From Salpingoeca rosetta (taxonomy: Eukaryota; Opisthokonta; Choanoflagellata; Craspedida; Salpingoecidae): a stretch of DNA of 11,804 nt. Shown piece after piece: positions 1 through 8,609 of the stretch. Every line of letters starts with the position of its first letter. Within the stretch, counting starts at the first letter, position 1. Position numbers and translations under genes: made by a program. Location: assembly GCF_000188695.1 (NCBI RefSeq), contig NW_004754905.1:116480-128283 (forward strand), written 5' to 3'. Below the pieces are notes generated by a model. The model did no database searches. It saw only the letters and a list, made by a program, of their open reading frames with translations, and had not been told where the DNA came from.

Positions 1-169
1 ACGAGCGTGCTGTGGCCGCTGGCGGACCGCTTTCGGCCAATCCCCACCGCGCTGCCATTTCGCCAGACGCCCTTGAAGCCCGTGCTTGCAGGCACGCCAT
101 TGATTTCGATGCTGTGCGCTGCAAAGTGGAGGTCGTGTCCACGCACAAACACCCCAGAGGTGGTGGTGG

Positions 170-215
<46 letters not shown>

Positions 216-243
216 GCTGTTGTGGTTGTTGTTGTTGTTGTGG

Positions 244-286
<43 letters not shown>

Positions 287-366
287 GGTTGTTGTTGTTG
301 TTGTTGTGGTGGTTGTTGTTGTTGTTGTTGTGGTTGTTGTTGTTGTTGTTGTTGTGGTTGTTGTGG

Positions 367-397
<31 letters not shown>

Positions 398-712
398 GGT
401 AGTGGTAGTGGTAGTGGTAGTCGTTGTGGTCGTACTTGTCGTGGTTGTGGTCGTACTTGTTGTTGTCGTCGTGGTCGTCGCCACCGGGTCCGGGAAGGGT
501 GGTCCACTGCACTGCGACGTTCCTGGTGGATACACAGCCCCGTTCCACGTGACGAGGCCAGGCATGATTGCACTGCTGCGACTCTGTTGCCAGCAGTGGC
601 GTGCACCGTGAATGGAAGGGGGAGGAAGAGCAGGGGACGTCAGTACGTCAGTGAAATTTGCACATGAACAGTGGCGATAGCCCAAAACACACACACACAC
701 ACACACACACAT

Positions 713-776
<64 letters not shown>

Positions 777-998
777 ACACGCACCACGCCGGAGAACCCG
801 AAGATGCGGAGATTGGCGACCGCTTGCGGCTGCACCAGCGCAACGCTCAAATTGATCCACGAGCCAGCGCAGATGCCATACACATACACATCAAGGCTTC
901 CCTGGACAGCAGTGAAAAGTTGCAAAGACAAGTAGGCGAGAGGTGTCAGAGGTATGGCAAGGGGACTGAATGTTACAGCCGGTAGCTTCATCGCACGA

Positions 999-1048
<50 letters not shown>

Positions 1049-1806
1049 GACGCCACTGACTGTAGTGCTGCTGGTGATTTGGAACCCGTTGACGGTGTAC
1101 AGTCTGCACCCAACACAGTCACGGGAGCAAGAAAGCATTGTCACATGGATATCAGGCACGCTCAGTCGCAAGCGCTTGCAGGCGTGCCAGCGATCATGTG
1201 CGCCTCAATGGATCGTGAATTAAACACACAGACACACACACAGACACACACACAGACACACACACAGACACAGACACACAGACACACACACAGACACACA
1301 CACACACACACACACACATGCGCGCGCACGCACACACACACACACACTCACACGGGGTTGGTTGGAGAGCCGATGATGACGGTGAGGTGGGCCGATTCTT
1401 GTGCTCGCAGAAAGAGGTTGGAGATGGTCGTGACGACCGGCATGTGCACGGTGAGGCTGCCGGAGCCCGTGGCCACGATGCTGTGGTAGTTGATGGATGT
1501 CACGGCAGGGTACACGACATCGCACGTTTGCGATCCAGTGAAGCCGAGCTGGTCCGTGTTCAAGGCTGTCAGGGAGATGGTCTCTGTGCCAGAACACTGG
1601 TCCACGTTCACGGCATAGCCAAACCCAGCGCTTCCCAGCACCAACAGCAGCGCCAACATGAGCGTGGTTGACAACGCATTCTGGAAGCAACCACATGAGC
1701 AGGAGCTGCTGCGTTTGCTGCTGCGGTTGCTGCTGCTGCTGCGGTTGCTGTCGCTGCCAGGACGCAAACGACACCACGCCTTGATGTCGCTCAGTGGCAC
1801 ATGCAT
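1..1806 (-). CDS. Putative membrane-anchored or secreted Thr-rich (mucin-like) protein, 5' four exons, partial
   Basis: I do not recognise this family. Exons on the minus strand, in transcript order, are 1806-1352, 1103-1046, 901-785 and 583 to beyond base 1. The introns start GT and end AG (donors gtgagt, gtgtgt, gtgcgt), and all phases join without a stop. Residues 1-45 are basic and Ser/Arg-rich. Residues 46-66 ([20 protein letters not shown] region) form one hydrophobic helix, either a type II signal anchor or a signal peptide if translation starts at Met50. Residues 67-245 alternate short hydrophobic and Thr/Ser/Gly stretches like a beta-rich ectodomain. They contain Cys71, Cys95, Cys182 and Cys235 and one N-glycosylation sequon (NLS, residue 188). 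Residues 246-332 are all Thr apart from two Ser, a mucin-like stalk. After that the frame is disturbed at about 215-217 (see findings), and both candidate frames stay open to the window edge. Long GT tracts sit in every intron, just inside the donor. Upstream is a spacer shared divergently with ACO2. The exon structure is fairly secure; the function is only a cell-surface guess. Confidence 0.68.
161..400 (-). repeat. Trinucleotide microsatellite (plus strand TTG/TGG; minus strand ACA/ACC) encoding the Thr tract
   Basis: About 240 bases of TTG units with scattered TGG variants. On the coding (minus) strand the units read ACA/ACC, Thr, over 218-400. An uninterrupted block of 15 TTG units lies at 170-214. 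The sequence at 215-217 (tgc) interrupts the 3-base register, so the same exon frame reads CAA (Gln) to its left. The tract continues to about 478 as ACG/ACC/ACT Thr codons with two AGT Ser codons, so the non-repeat side also encodes Thr. This suggests selection on the amino acid and not only DNA slippage. Confidence 0.85.
687..772. repeat. (CA)n microsatellite in an intron of the minus-strand gene
   Basis: Two CA blocks, 687-711 and 714-772, are separated by a short tg interruption. On the transcribed minus strand this is a GT tract that starts about a dozen bases inside the donor at 784. Confidence 0.9.
1000..1047. repeat. (CA)24 microsatellite reaching into a splice donor of the minus-strand gene
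   Basis: A pure CA tract on the plus strand, GT on the transcript. Its right end overlaps the last two exon bases (1046-1047), so the 5' splice site lies inside the microsatellite. Confidence 0.9.
1224..1345. repeat. Degenerate CA tract containing an about 10-base minisatellite (agacacacac)
   Basis: The units agacacacac, with shorter variants, repeat several times over about 1228-1296. CA and CG-rich dinucleotides (cgcgcgcacg) follow. On the transcript this is GT-rich sequence immediately inside the donor at 1351 of the first intron of the minus-strand gene. Confidence 0.85.
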
Positions 1807-2225
1807 TTGTGCGTGTGCATGCGTGTGCAGTGTGTGGTTTGGTTAGCTGTCACTGCTGCCCTGTCTGTGTTGTGCCCGTTGAACGCAGCTGTTGTGGGAA
1901 GATCAAACCACTGGCTGCGTCACCAAAGATGTCACCCTCGAACTCGCTCGCAATCAACCAACACCAACACATCCAAGAAGATCGCAAGCAGGATGTGAGG
2001 GTGTGACATGATTGCTTGGCGCTGTTGTCGTGCAAGCTCGCCCCACCTCCTCAAAACACCTCTGTGTGTCGCTGTCGCGCCAGTGATCAGCAAAAAATTT
2101 CTGCTGATGACGTTTGTTATGTAAGATGACCACGAATAAGCGTTTCAGGTGTTTGCACACGCCAATTTCGCCTGTTGTGCGCAAAAGACATTCCCCCTCT
2201 CTCCATATCAAACCACCAACCCAGC
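1807..2225. promoter_or_regulatory. Gene-free divergent spacer, probable bidirectional promoter region
   Basis: 419 bases separate the inferred start codons of the minus-strand gene (ATG at 1806) and ACO2 (ATG at 2226). No convincing ORF or RNA gene is seen. It includes a 7-base-arm inverted repeat at 2086-2108 around an A/T-rich loop, and a pyrimidine-rich patch (about 2190-2210) just before ACO2. The promoter role is inferred only from the head-to-head arrangement. Some of this may be 5' UTR or non-coding first exon. Confidence 0.4.
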
Positions 2226-3484
2226 ATGTGGCTGAAGACAGTGAGTGTGATGGTGCTGCGGTGTGTGTGTTGGCGTGCGGGACGATGTTGTGGCATGAGG
2301 GGATGGATGGGACGGAGACGGATATGGGAAGGCTGGTGTTGGCATGAAGGGGAGCGGAAAAGACGCTTGTGCGGCAAGTGACACCGCTCCAGCCGCGGCC
2401 GTTGTTTTGTTTTGTCACTGCAACACCAACGACAATCCACCAACCAAACCAACTAAGGAACAGCCACCCATGTCGCTCATGTTGTTGCGTTGTTGCTGCC
2501 ACCTGCTGTTATTTGTTTGGGTCAGGTGGTTCCCGTGTGCGCGCGCACGGCGCGCTCGGCACGCCATGTGCACACGTCGGCCTCCGCGCTCGGCAGCGGT
2601 GTGCCCATGAGCAAGTTTGACAACAAGGAGGTGGACTACGACACCATGGAGAAGCGCCTTGAGGCTGTGCGCAACCGCCTCAACCGCCCCCTCACCTGCT
2701 CCGAGAAGATCCTCTACTCCCACCTCGACGACCCCGAGAACCAGGTGCGGGCGCGAAACTGACAGCTGGGTGTTTATTTGCCTGTTGCACTCGCGTTGTT
2801 TTATGTTGGTTGCTGTGCCAGTCGTGGCTGATGCGCGTGCACCGTCCACAGCCCGCATGTGACCATGCGCTCATGCCCATTCCTTCCTTTGTATTGCTGA
2901 TGATGATGCTGATGTTCACACCTGCTCTATTGCACACAGGACATTGTCCGTGGCGAGAGCTACCTGCGCCTTCGCCCCGACCGTGTGGTGAGTTTTGGAT
3001 GTGTGCAATTCGGTGAAATATGTACGGTGGTGTGGTGTGTGGTTGTGGTGAACATCAGTGCGAGAGTTTGGAAGGAGGAAGTCGATGCTACGTGTTCTTG
3101 TCTGGCTTGACATGTGCGTGCGCGTGCGTGCGCAAGTGTTGATGGTGGTGATGATGTTGATAGCCACGCAGCCAGACCGCCAGCCACCCTGACATGTTTT
3201 CGCCCACTCACCTGCCTGGCGTTTTTCTCTCACGTCCTGCAGGCGATGCAAGATGCGACTGCGCAGATGGCGATGCTGCAGTTCATCTCGAGTGGCCTGC
3301 CACGCGTTGCCGTGCCCAGCACCATCCACTGCGACCATCTCATTGAGGCCAAGGAGGGCAGCGCCATCGACCTCGAGCGCGCCATCACCACCAACAAGGA
3401 GGTGTGGTTGTGTGTGTGTGTGTGTCGTGTGTATTTGGTTTGTTTTTTGAGTGTATGTACGGTTGTGTGTGTGTGTGTGTCTGT

Positions 3485-3546
<62 letters not shown>

Positions 3547-4770
3547 GTGTGTCATGTGTCATGTGTCGTGTGTCATGTGTGTGTGTGTGCGCTCATTTGT
3601 ACATTCGTCTTCTGCCGCCCCATCCCAATCCAACCATCTCCCAAACCTCATCTCGCCCCACCCCACCCCGACAGGTGTACGACTTCCTTGCGTCTGCTGG
3701 CGCCAAGTACGGCGTTGGCTTCTGGAAGCCCGGCTCTGGCATCATCCACCAGATTATCCTCGAGAACTACGCATTCCCTGGCGTCCTTCTCATCGGCACC
3801 GACTCCCACACCCCCAACGGCGGTGCGTGTGTGTGTGTGTGTGTCTGTGTGTGTGTCTGTGTGTGTGTGCGTGTGTGTGTGTGTAAGAGAGTGCGTCAAC
3901 TTTTCGTTCGTCGTAATGCCCCACTTAAACCTCCCTCCAATCTTCTTCTCACCATCCCATCCCCTTCCCCCCCCCCACCTTGGCGTGTCGATCAGGCGGC
4001 CTCGGCGGCCTGTGCATTGGCGTGGGCGGCGCTGATGCCGTGGACGTGATGGCTGGTCTCCCGTGGGAGCTCAAGTGCCCCAAGGTCATTGGTGTCAAGC
4101 TCACCGGCGAGATGAACGTAAGCGAACGTTGACAAATGAGAGGAGACAGGGGAGTGTTGTTGCGTTGGCTTGTGTTGGGTTGTGCGTCCTTTGCGGTTTG
4201 CGTGTGTTTGTGCTTTTGTTTTGTGTGCCTTCTTTCCCTGTCGCAACATCTCCTGAAATCCGTTCAAACCATCTCTCACCCACCAACCCCCGTCTCACCT
4301 ACCACAACCTCCACACCCCCCCCCCCTCCCCCTCCCCGCGTTCTGTTCCCCTTTGATCCCGACAACCACAGGGCTGGACTGCGCCCAAGGATGTGATTCT
4401 GCGCGTTGCCAAGGAGCTGACTGTTGCTGGCGGCACGGGTGCGATTGTGGAGTACCACGGCCCCGGCGTCGAGAGCATGTCGTGCACGGGCATGGGCACC
4501 ATCTGCAACATGGGTGCGGAGATTGGCGCCACCACGTCCGTCTTCCCCTACAACGAGCGCATGGCCGAGTACCTGCGCGCGACCAACAGGGCCAACATTG
4601 CTGACCTCGCCGACAAGCACCGCACGCTGCTCACCCCCGACGACAACTGCGAGTACGACCAGCTCATTGAGATTGACCTCAACACGCTCGAGCCATACGT
4701 CAACGGTCCCTTCTCCCCAGACCGCGGCCACACCATCTCTGAGGTGCGGTGCTCTTGCTGCTGATGGTGG

Positions 4771-4858
<88 letters not shown>

Positions 4859-5771
4859 CGCATGCATTCATCTTGCTTCACACGACTTCTCTCACCCATC
4901 CCACTGTCACGTCTTCCTCACCCATCCCACCACCACCACCGATACCACCACCACCACCACCACCACCGATTTCACCACTGCTTGTGTCACGGCCATCAGT
5001 TTGGCAAGGCTGCGCGCGAGAACGGGTGGCCGCTTGAGCTGAGCGTTGGCCTCATTGGCTCCTGCACCAACTCCTCCTACGAGGACATGAGCCGCGCCGC
5101 TTCCATCGCACAGCAGGTCTGAACTTGTTTTTGTTGGCTTGTCTCGCTCTGTCTGCTTCGGTGGTTTGTCTTGTTTGTTCACAGCAAACACGCTGCCCCA
5201 TTTCGTTTGTTCTTGTTTCCTTTTCTCGCGCTTGCAACCCCACTCGCCTTCACCAACTACCATCGTCCATCATCATCCATCATCAACCACCATCAACCAC
5301 ACGCCACACCTAAATCACATTCTCCACCCCACACACCAACCACACCCCCCCCCCACCATATACCACCCGTATCATGTACTGCCAGGCTGTGGACCACGGC
5401 ATCACCGCCAAGTCGCAGTTTACGATCACGCCCGGCTCTGAGCAGATTCGCGCCACCATCACCCGCGACGGCCAGGCCGATGTGCTCAGCAAGATTGGCG
5501 GCGTTGTTCTCGCAAACGCATGCGGCCCCTGCATTGGCCAGTGGGCGCGCGAGGATGTACCAAAGGGCACCCCCAACTCGATTATCACCTCGTACAACCG
5601 CAACTTCACCTCGCGCAACGACGGCAACCCGCAGACGCACGCGTTTGTTGCGTCGCCGGACATTGTGACGGCGATGGTGCTGTCTGGCCGCCTCGACTTC
5701 AACCCGCTCACAGACGAGCTCGAGGGTCCAAACGGCCCATTCAAGGTGCGGTGCTGATGGTCTGCTCTGAT

Positions 5772-5839
<68 letters not shown>

Positions 5840-6261
5840 GCTGCATTTGTGTGCCTTTGATTGTGTAGCTGTGTTTGCGTGCACATGAATGTATAGCTGT
5901 GTTTGCTTGTATTGTTGACGTGTTTGTTGTTTGCTCGTGTTTTGCATTCCATCCTGCTACCTGCTACCAACTGTGTCTCCCCTCCTACTCCCCATCCAAC
6001 GCTCACCTTTCTTCCCTGAACACTTTCTACCACCACATCCACCACCTTCCACCATTGTCCAACCACGCACCAGCTGCAACCGCCCACTGGAGACGAGCTT
6101 CCCTCGCAAGGGTTCGACCCCGGCATGGACACGTACCAGGCGCCGCCCTCTGACGGCAGCGACCTCTCTGTCGACGTCGACCCCAACAGCGACCGCCTTC
6201 AGCTCCTCAGCCCATTCCCAGAGTGGGATGGCAAGGACCTCGAGAACATGGAGGTGTGTTC

Positions 6262-6314
<53 letters not shown>

Positions 6315-7300
6315 GGTGGTATGTGTGTGTGTTATGGTGGTGTGCCCAGTTGCGTCAAAGAGCTTGCTTGCCTCACACCCTCCTTGCCTCTACTCACCCC
6401 ACCCTCTCCAACCCCTTTCACTCACCGCACACTCTCTCACCACACTCCTTACCACCAAAAAAATAAATAAAAAATGACCAGGTTCTGATCAAGGTGAAGG
6501 GCAAGTGCACGACGGACCACATTTCGATGGCTGGCCCCTGGCTCAAGTACCGCGGCCACCTCGACAACATCTCCAACAACATGCTCATTGGCGCCATCAA
6601 CTCTGCCAACGACGAGGCGAACACCGTCAAGAACCAGCTCACGGGCGAGTACCAGGGCGTGCCAGACGTTGCCCGCGCGTACAAGGCCAACAACATTCCA
6701 TGGGTTGCCATTGGCGAGGACAACTACGGCGAGGGCTCCTCCCGCGAGCACGCCGCTCTTGAGCCACGCCACCTCGGCGCCCGCGCCATCATCGTCAAGA
6801 GCTTTGCCCGCATCCACGAGACCAACCTCAAGAAGCAGGGTGCGTGTTACGGGCTGTATTGGGATGTGTGCTGTATGTCGCGTGCTGTGTGCTGTGTTTT
6901 GTTGTGTTTGTTGTGTTTGTTGGTTGTTTTTTCGTGTGTTCGTTTCGCGTTCGTTCGCTTGCTTGGCTGTTTGTGACTTGCGTTTTCCCTCCACCCCGTC
7001 CTCACCGGACCATCCTTCCCCACCCCCTGCCCTTGTCACCCCGAAACCACAACAGGTCTCCTGCCCCTGACGTTTGCCAACCCTGCCGACTACGACCTGA
7101 TTGCACCGGAGGGCGCCAAGGTGTCCATTGTTGGCCTTGACAAGTTTGCGCCTGGCGAGCCCCTGACGGCCACCGTCACCAACCCCGATGGCTCCTCCCA
7201 CGAGATCAAGCTCAACCACACCTTCAACGAGGGCCAGATTGCCTGGTTCAAGGCCGGCTCTGCCCTCAACCACATGAAGAAGATGGCCGAGCGGGCGTAA
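2226..7300 (+). CDS. ACO2: Mitochondrial aconitate hydratase (aconitase), 12 coding exons, complete
   Basis: Interconverts citrate and isocitrate via cis-aconitate in the TCA cycle of the mitochondrial matrix, using a [4Fe-4S] cluster. Exons: 2226-2240, 2526-2744, 2940-2987, 3243-3401, 3675-3822, 3996-4117, 4372-4743, 5000-5116, 5386-5745, 6074-6253, 6482-6839, 7056-7300. They join in frame to 780 residues, the length I recall for human ACO2, with taa at 7298-7300. Cluster ligands are Cys383 ([10 protein letters not shown]), Cys446 and Cys449 ([10 protein letters not shown]). Substrate and active-site motifs include Gln97, Asp125-His126 (HCDHLIEA), Asp190-Ser191-His192 ([10 protein letters not shown]), Arg472/Arg477 ([11 protein letters not shown]) and Ser666-Ser667-Arg668 (YGEGSSREH). 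Residues 1-35 contain Arg12, Arg15, Arg18, Lys4 and Lys35 and no acidic residue before Asp37, as expected of a matrix presequence. The 5-codon first exon is inferred from a good donor (aca|gtgagt) and matching phase 0. The fallback start is Met33 at 2607. Introns 4, 5, 7, 9 and 10 carry GT tracts; introns 1, 2, 3, 6, 8 and 11 do not. No defect is seen. Confidence 0.96.
3486..3545. repeat. (GT)30 in ACO2 intron 4
   Basis: A pure GT tract on the sense strand, preceded from the donor at 3402 by shorter GT runs. It is followed by variant units (gtgtcatgtgtcatgtgtcg) to about 3590. The acceptor-side third of the intron is C-rich. Confidence 0.9.
3823..3884. repeat. Interrupted GT tract starting at the donor of ACO2 intron 5
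   Basis: The intron begins gtgcgtgtgtgt and continues as GT units interrupted by ct and gc steps to 3884. The tract therefore starts at the 5' splice site itself. Confidence 0.88.
4775..4856. repeat. (TG)41 in ACO2 intron 7
   Basis: 82 bases of uninterrupted TG starting 31 bases after the donor at 4744. With the CA tract at 10146-10228 it is one of the two longest pure dinucleotide runs in the window. Confidence 0.92.
4928..4968. repeat. (ACC)n stretch in ACO2 intron 7
   Basis: Two runs of CCA/ACC units are separated by gat. They lie upstream of the acceptor at 4998-4999 and lack the T-rich character of a usual polypyrimidine tract. Confidence 0.75.
5776..5837. repeat. (TG)31 in ACO2 intron 9
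   Basis: 62 bases of TG starting 30 bases inside the donor at 5746. The rest of the 328-base intron is mixed sequence with a pyrimidine-rich 3' half. Confidence 0.92.
6266..6311. repeat. (GT)23 in ACO2 intron 10
   Basis: A GT tract starting 12 bases inside the donor at 6254. It is followed by two copies of a ttatggtgg-containing unit to about 6342. Confidence 0.9.
6462..6471 (+). other. Overlapping AATAAA hexamers just before the ACO2 intron 10 acceptor
   Basis: Two overlapping AATAAA hexamers (6462-6467 and 6466-6471) lie in an A-rich stretch that ends at the acceptor AG (6480-6481). I found no AATAAA downstream of either the ACO2 or the POC5 stop codon. They match the metazoan poly(A) signal by sequence, but use as one is unproven. 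They may simply be part of an A-rich acceptor region. Confidence 0.5.
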
Positions 7301-7439
7301 AGCGTCGCTGATGCTGACATTTGCTGACACGTGCCGCTGCTGTCGGATGTTGTGTGTGTGATGCATGGTTGTGTCGTTTGTCGTGCGTGATGCGTGTGAC
7401 ATGACGGTGCAGTGCGATGTAGTTGCGTTGCACCACTTG

Positions 7440-7468
7440 ACACAGACACAGACACACACACACACACA
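7440..7468. repeat. (CA)n with CAGACA interruptions, intergenic
   Basis: A short CA tract with two cagacaca interruptions, about 140 bases after the ACO2 stop codon. Confidence 0.8.
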
Positions 7469-7909
7469 AACACAGCACCCGCGCGCATACATACTTGTAC
7501 AGTCAGCTCAGCCCAGCGCACTCTTTGTCGTGTGACGTCCTTCTTGTTGTTGTGCTTGTCTTGGTGTTTGTGGTGGTTGATGTGTCTTACCACACTCACT
7601 CCCTTGTTCGTGCCGTGTTGTCCTGTCACATTGCCTCCCATACACCCCTTCCCTACGAACTGTTTGTGTCTTTCAGCAGTGGGTGACACTTGACGTCCAG
7701 AAGCACTTGTGTGCTGCTGACGTGCAGCTGTCCTCAGCTTGCTCCATCGTCCATTTCGTCTTTCCACCTTGTTTTTGGCTTGTCTCGTCTCTCTCTCGTA
7801 CAAAGCACATGATGTTGTCACACTGCGCGCAGCAAGTCGAGAGCTGGCTGGGTGATGAGTGTGAGAGGGAGAGGGAGCGAGAGTGTGTGTGCGTGTGATG
7901 ATGATGGTG

Positions 7910-7929
7910 CACACACACACACACACACA
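7910..7929. repeat. (CA)10, upstream of POC5
   Basis: 20 bases of CA directly after a gatgatgatgg patch, about 140 bases before the POC5 start codon. Confidence 0.85.
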
Positions 7930-7942
7930 TTCATCTTGGCTA

Positions 7943-8001
7943 GAAAATTGTATGAAAACGAGCGTTAATTTTCCACAACCGCCGTTGGCCGGCAAATTTT
8001 C
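7943..8001 (+). promoter_or_regulatory. Candidate POC5 proximal promoter cluster: three AATTTTC 7-mers
   Basis: The 7-mer AATTTTC occurs at 7967-7973 and 7995-8001, and in inverted form (GAAAATT) at 7943-7949. All three lie within 59 bases, 68-126 bases before the POC5 start codon. The surroundings are otherwise GC-rich, so the clustering stands out. No factor is assigned from the sequence. Confidence 0.35.
7984..7996 (+). promoter_or_regulatory. X-box-like (RFX-type) imperfect palindrome upstream of POC5
   Basis: GTTGGC-C-GGCAAA compares with the RFX consensus GTNRCC, a 0-3 base spacer, then RGYAAC. Each half-site has one mismatch and the spacer is one base. It lies about 73 bases before the start codon of a centriole gene. 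RFX factors control ciliary and centriolar genes in animals, which makes the position suggestive, but two mismatches leave it weak. Confidence 0.3.
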
Positions 8002-8068
8002 AAACCATCCATCCATCCTCGCTTGCAAACACAACCTCCAAAGCCAACAAGCAACAAGCAACAAAAGC

Positions 8069-8555
8069 ATGGATTCTCCAACATCACCGCCACGAACAGA
8101 GAGCCGTGGCTCAACACCAGCGCCATCTCAGGTGGAGTTGCGTGTGTGATTGCGTGTGGCTATGAGAGGGTCGGTATTTCGGTAGGTGATACCGTAGGGG
8201 ATGTTGTTGCGTTGTTGCACGCGCGAAAGTGTTGCTGAACGCGTGCTGTTGTCGCTCTCACACGCTTGGGCTGTGTTGCCACGGACATGTGACAGGCGCC
8301 ATCTGCGGACGACTACCTGAGCTTGCTGCAGTTCACCAACATCACACCGCGCACCGCCGCAACCCAGCACTTGGAGCGCTTGCACAGGGTGGGTGGGCAT
8401 GTAGAGTGGGATTACAGTGTGGTTGTGTGAGCGGGACACGTCATGCAACAGTGCTCCGCGTGTTCGTTCGCCAACTTCATTCACATCTCCACACGCACAC
8501 ACACACGCACGCGCACGCGCACGCACACACTCACACACACACTCACACACACACA

Positions 8556-8609
<54 letters not shown>

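Larger units (their letters stand above)
7301..8068. other. Intergenic spacer: ACO2 3' region and POC5 upstream region
   Basis: 768 bases without a supported gene. Near the ACO2 stop the sequence is GT-rich with no canonical poly(A) hexamer. A CA tract (7440-7468), a GAGAG-rich purine patch (about 7862-7884) and a second CA tract (7910-7929) follow. The last 130 bases are more A/T-rich than their surroundings and hold the candidate POC5 control elements. The long antisense reading frame here crosses ACO2 exon 12 and shows no protein-like composition. Confidence 0.6.

Noticed and set aside
7..667. Plus-strand reading frames of poly-Val, poly-Leu or poly-Cys across the TTG repeat
   Set aside because: These are translations of the trinucleotide repeat. 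The minus strand gives a phase-consistent spliced gene with a signal-anchor-like helix.
640..1347. His-Thr and Cys-Val alternating reading frames
   Set aside because: They are pure products of CA/GT microsatellites on either strand, which lie within introns.
1220..1777. A 185-residue minus-strand frame overlapping the surface-protein exon
   Set aside because: It ends in the GT repeat and lacks the hydrophobic segment. The alternative frame splices in phase to three further exons.
1954..2502. A 182-residue minus-strand frame in the divergent spacer and ACO2 intron 1
   Set aside because: Its composition is not protein-like, and it overlaps the inferred ACO2 first exon and intron on the opposite strand.
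4276..4899. A minus-strand frame opposite ACO2 exon 7
   Set aside because: It is an antisense shadow of a GC-rich exon and runs into the CA repeat.
5293..6186. A 297-residue minus-strand frame opposite ACO2 exons 9-10
   Set aside because: It is an antisense shadow: it crosses an intron microsatellite, while the sense strand is clearly aconitase.
6449..7492. A 347-residue minus-strand frame opposite ACO2 exons 11-12
   Set aside because: It is open because of the codon bias of the sense strand and it crosses an intron.
7301..8068. A tRNA or other structured RNA gene in the ACO2-POC5 spacer
   Set aside because: No cloverleaf, A/B box pair or recognisable RNA gene could be found by eye.
7090..8070. 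A 326-residue minus-strand frame across the ACO2-POC5 spacer
   Set aside because: One end is antisense to ACO2 exon 12. The rest is low in complexity with repeat-derived Cys-Val runs.
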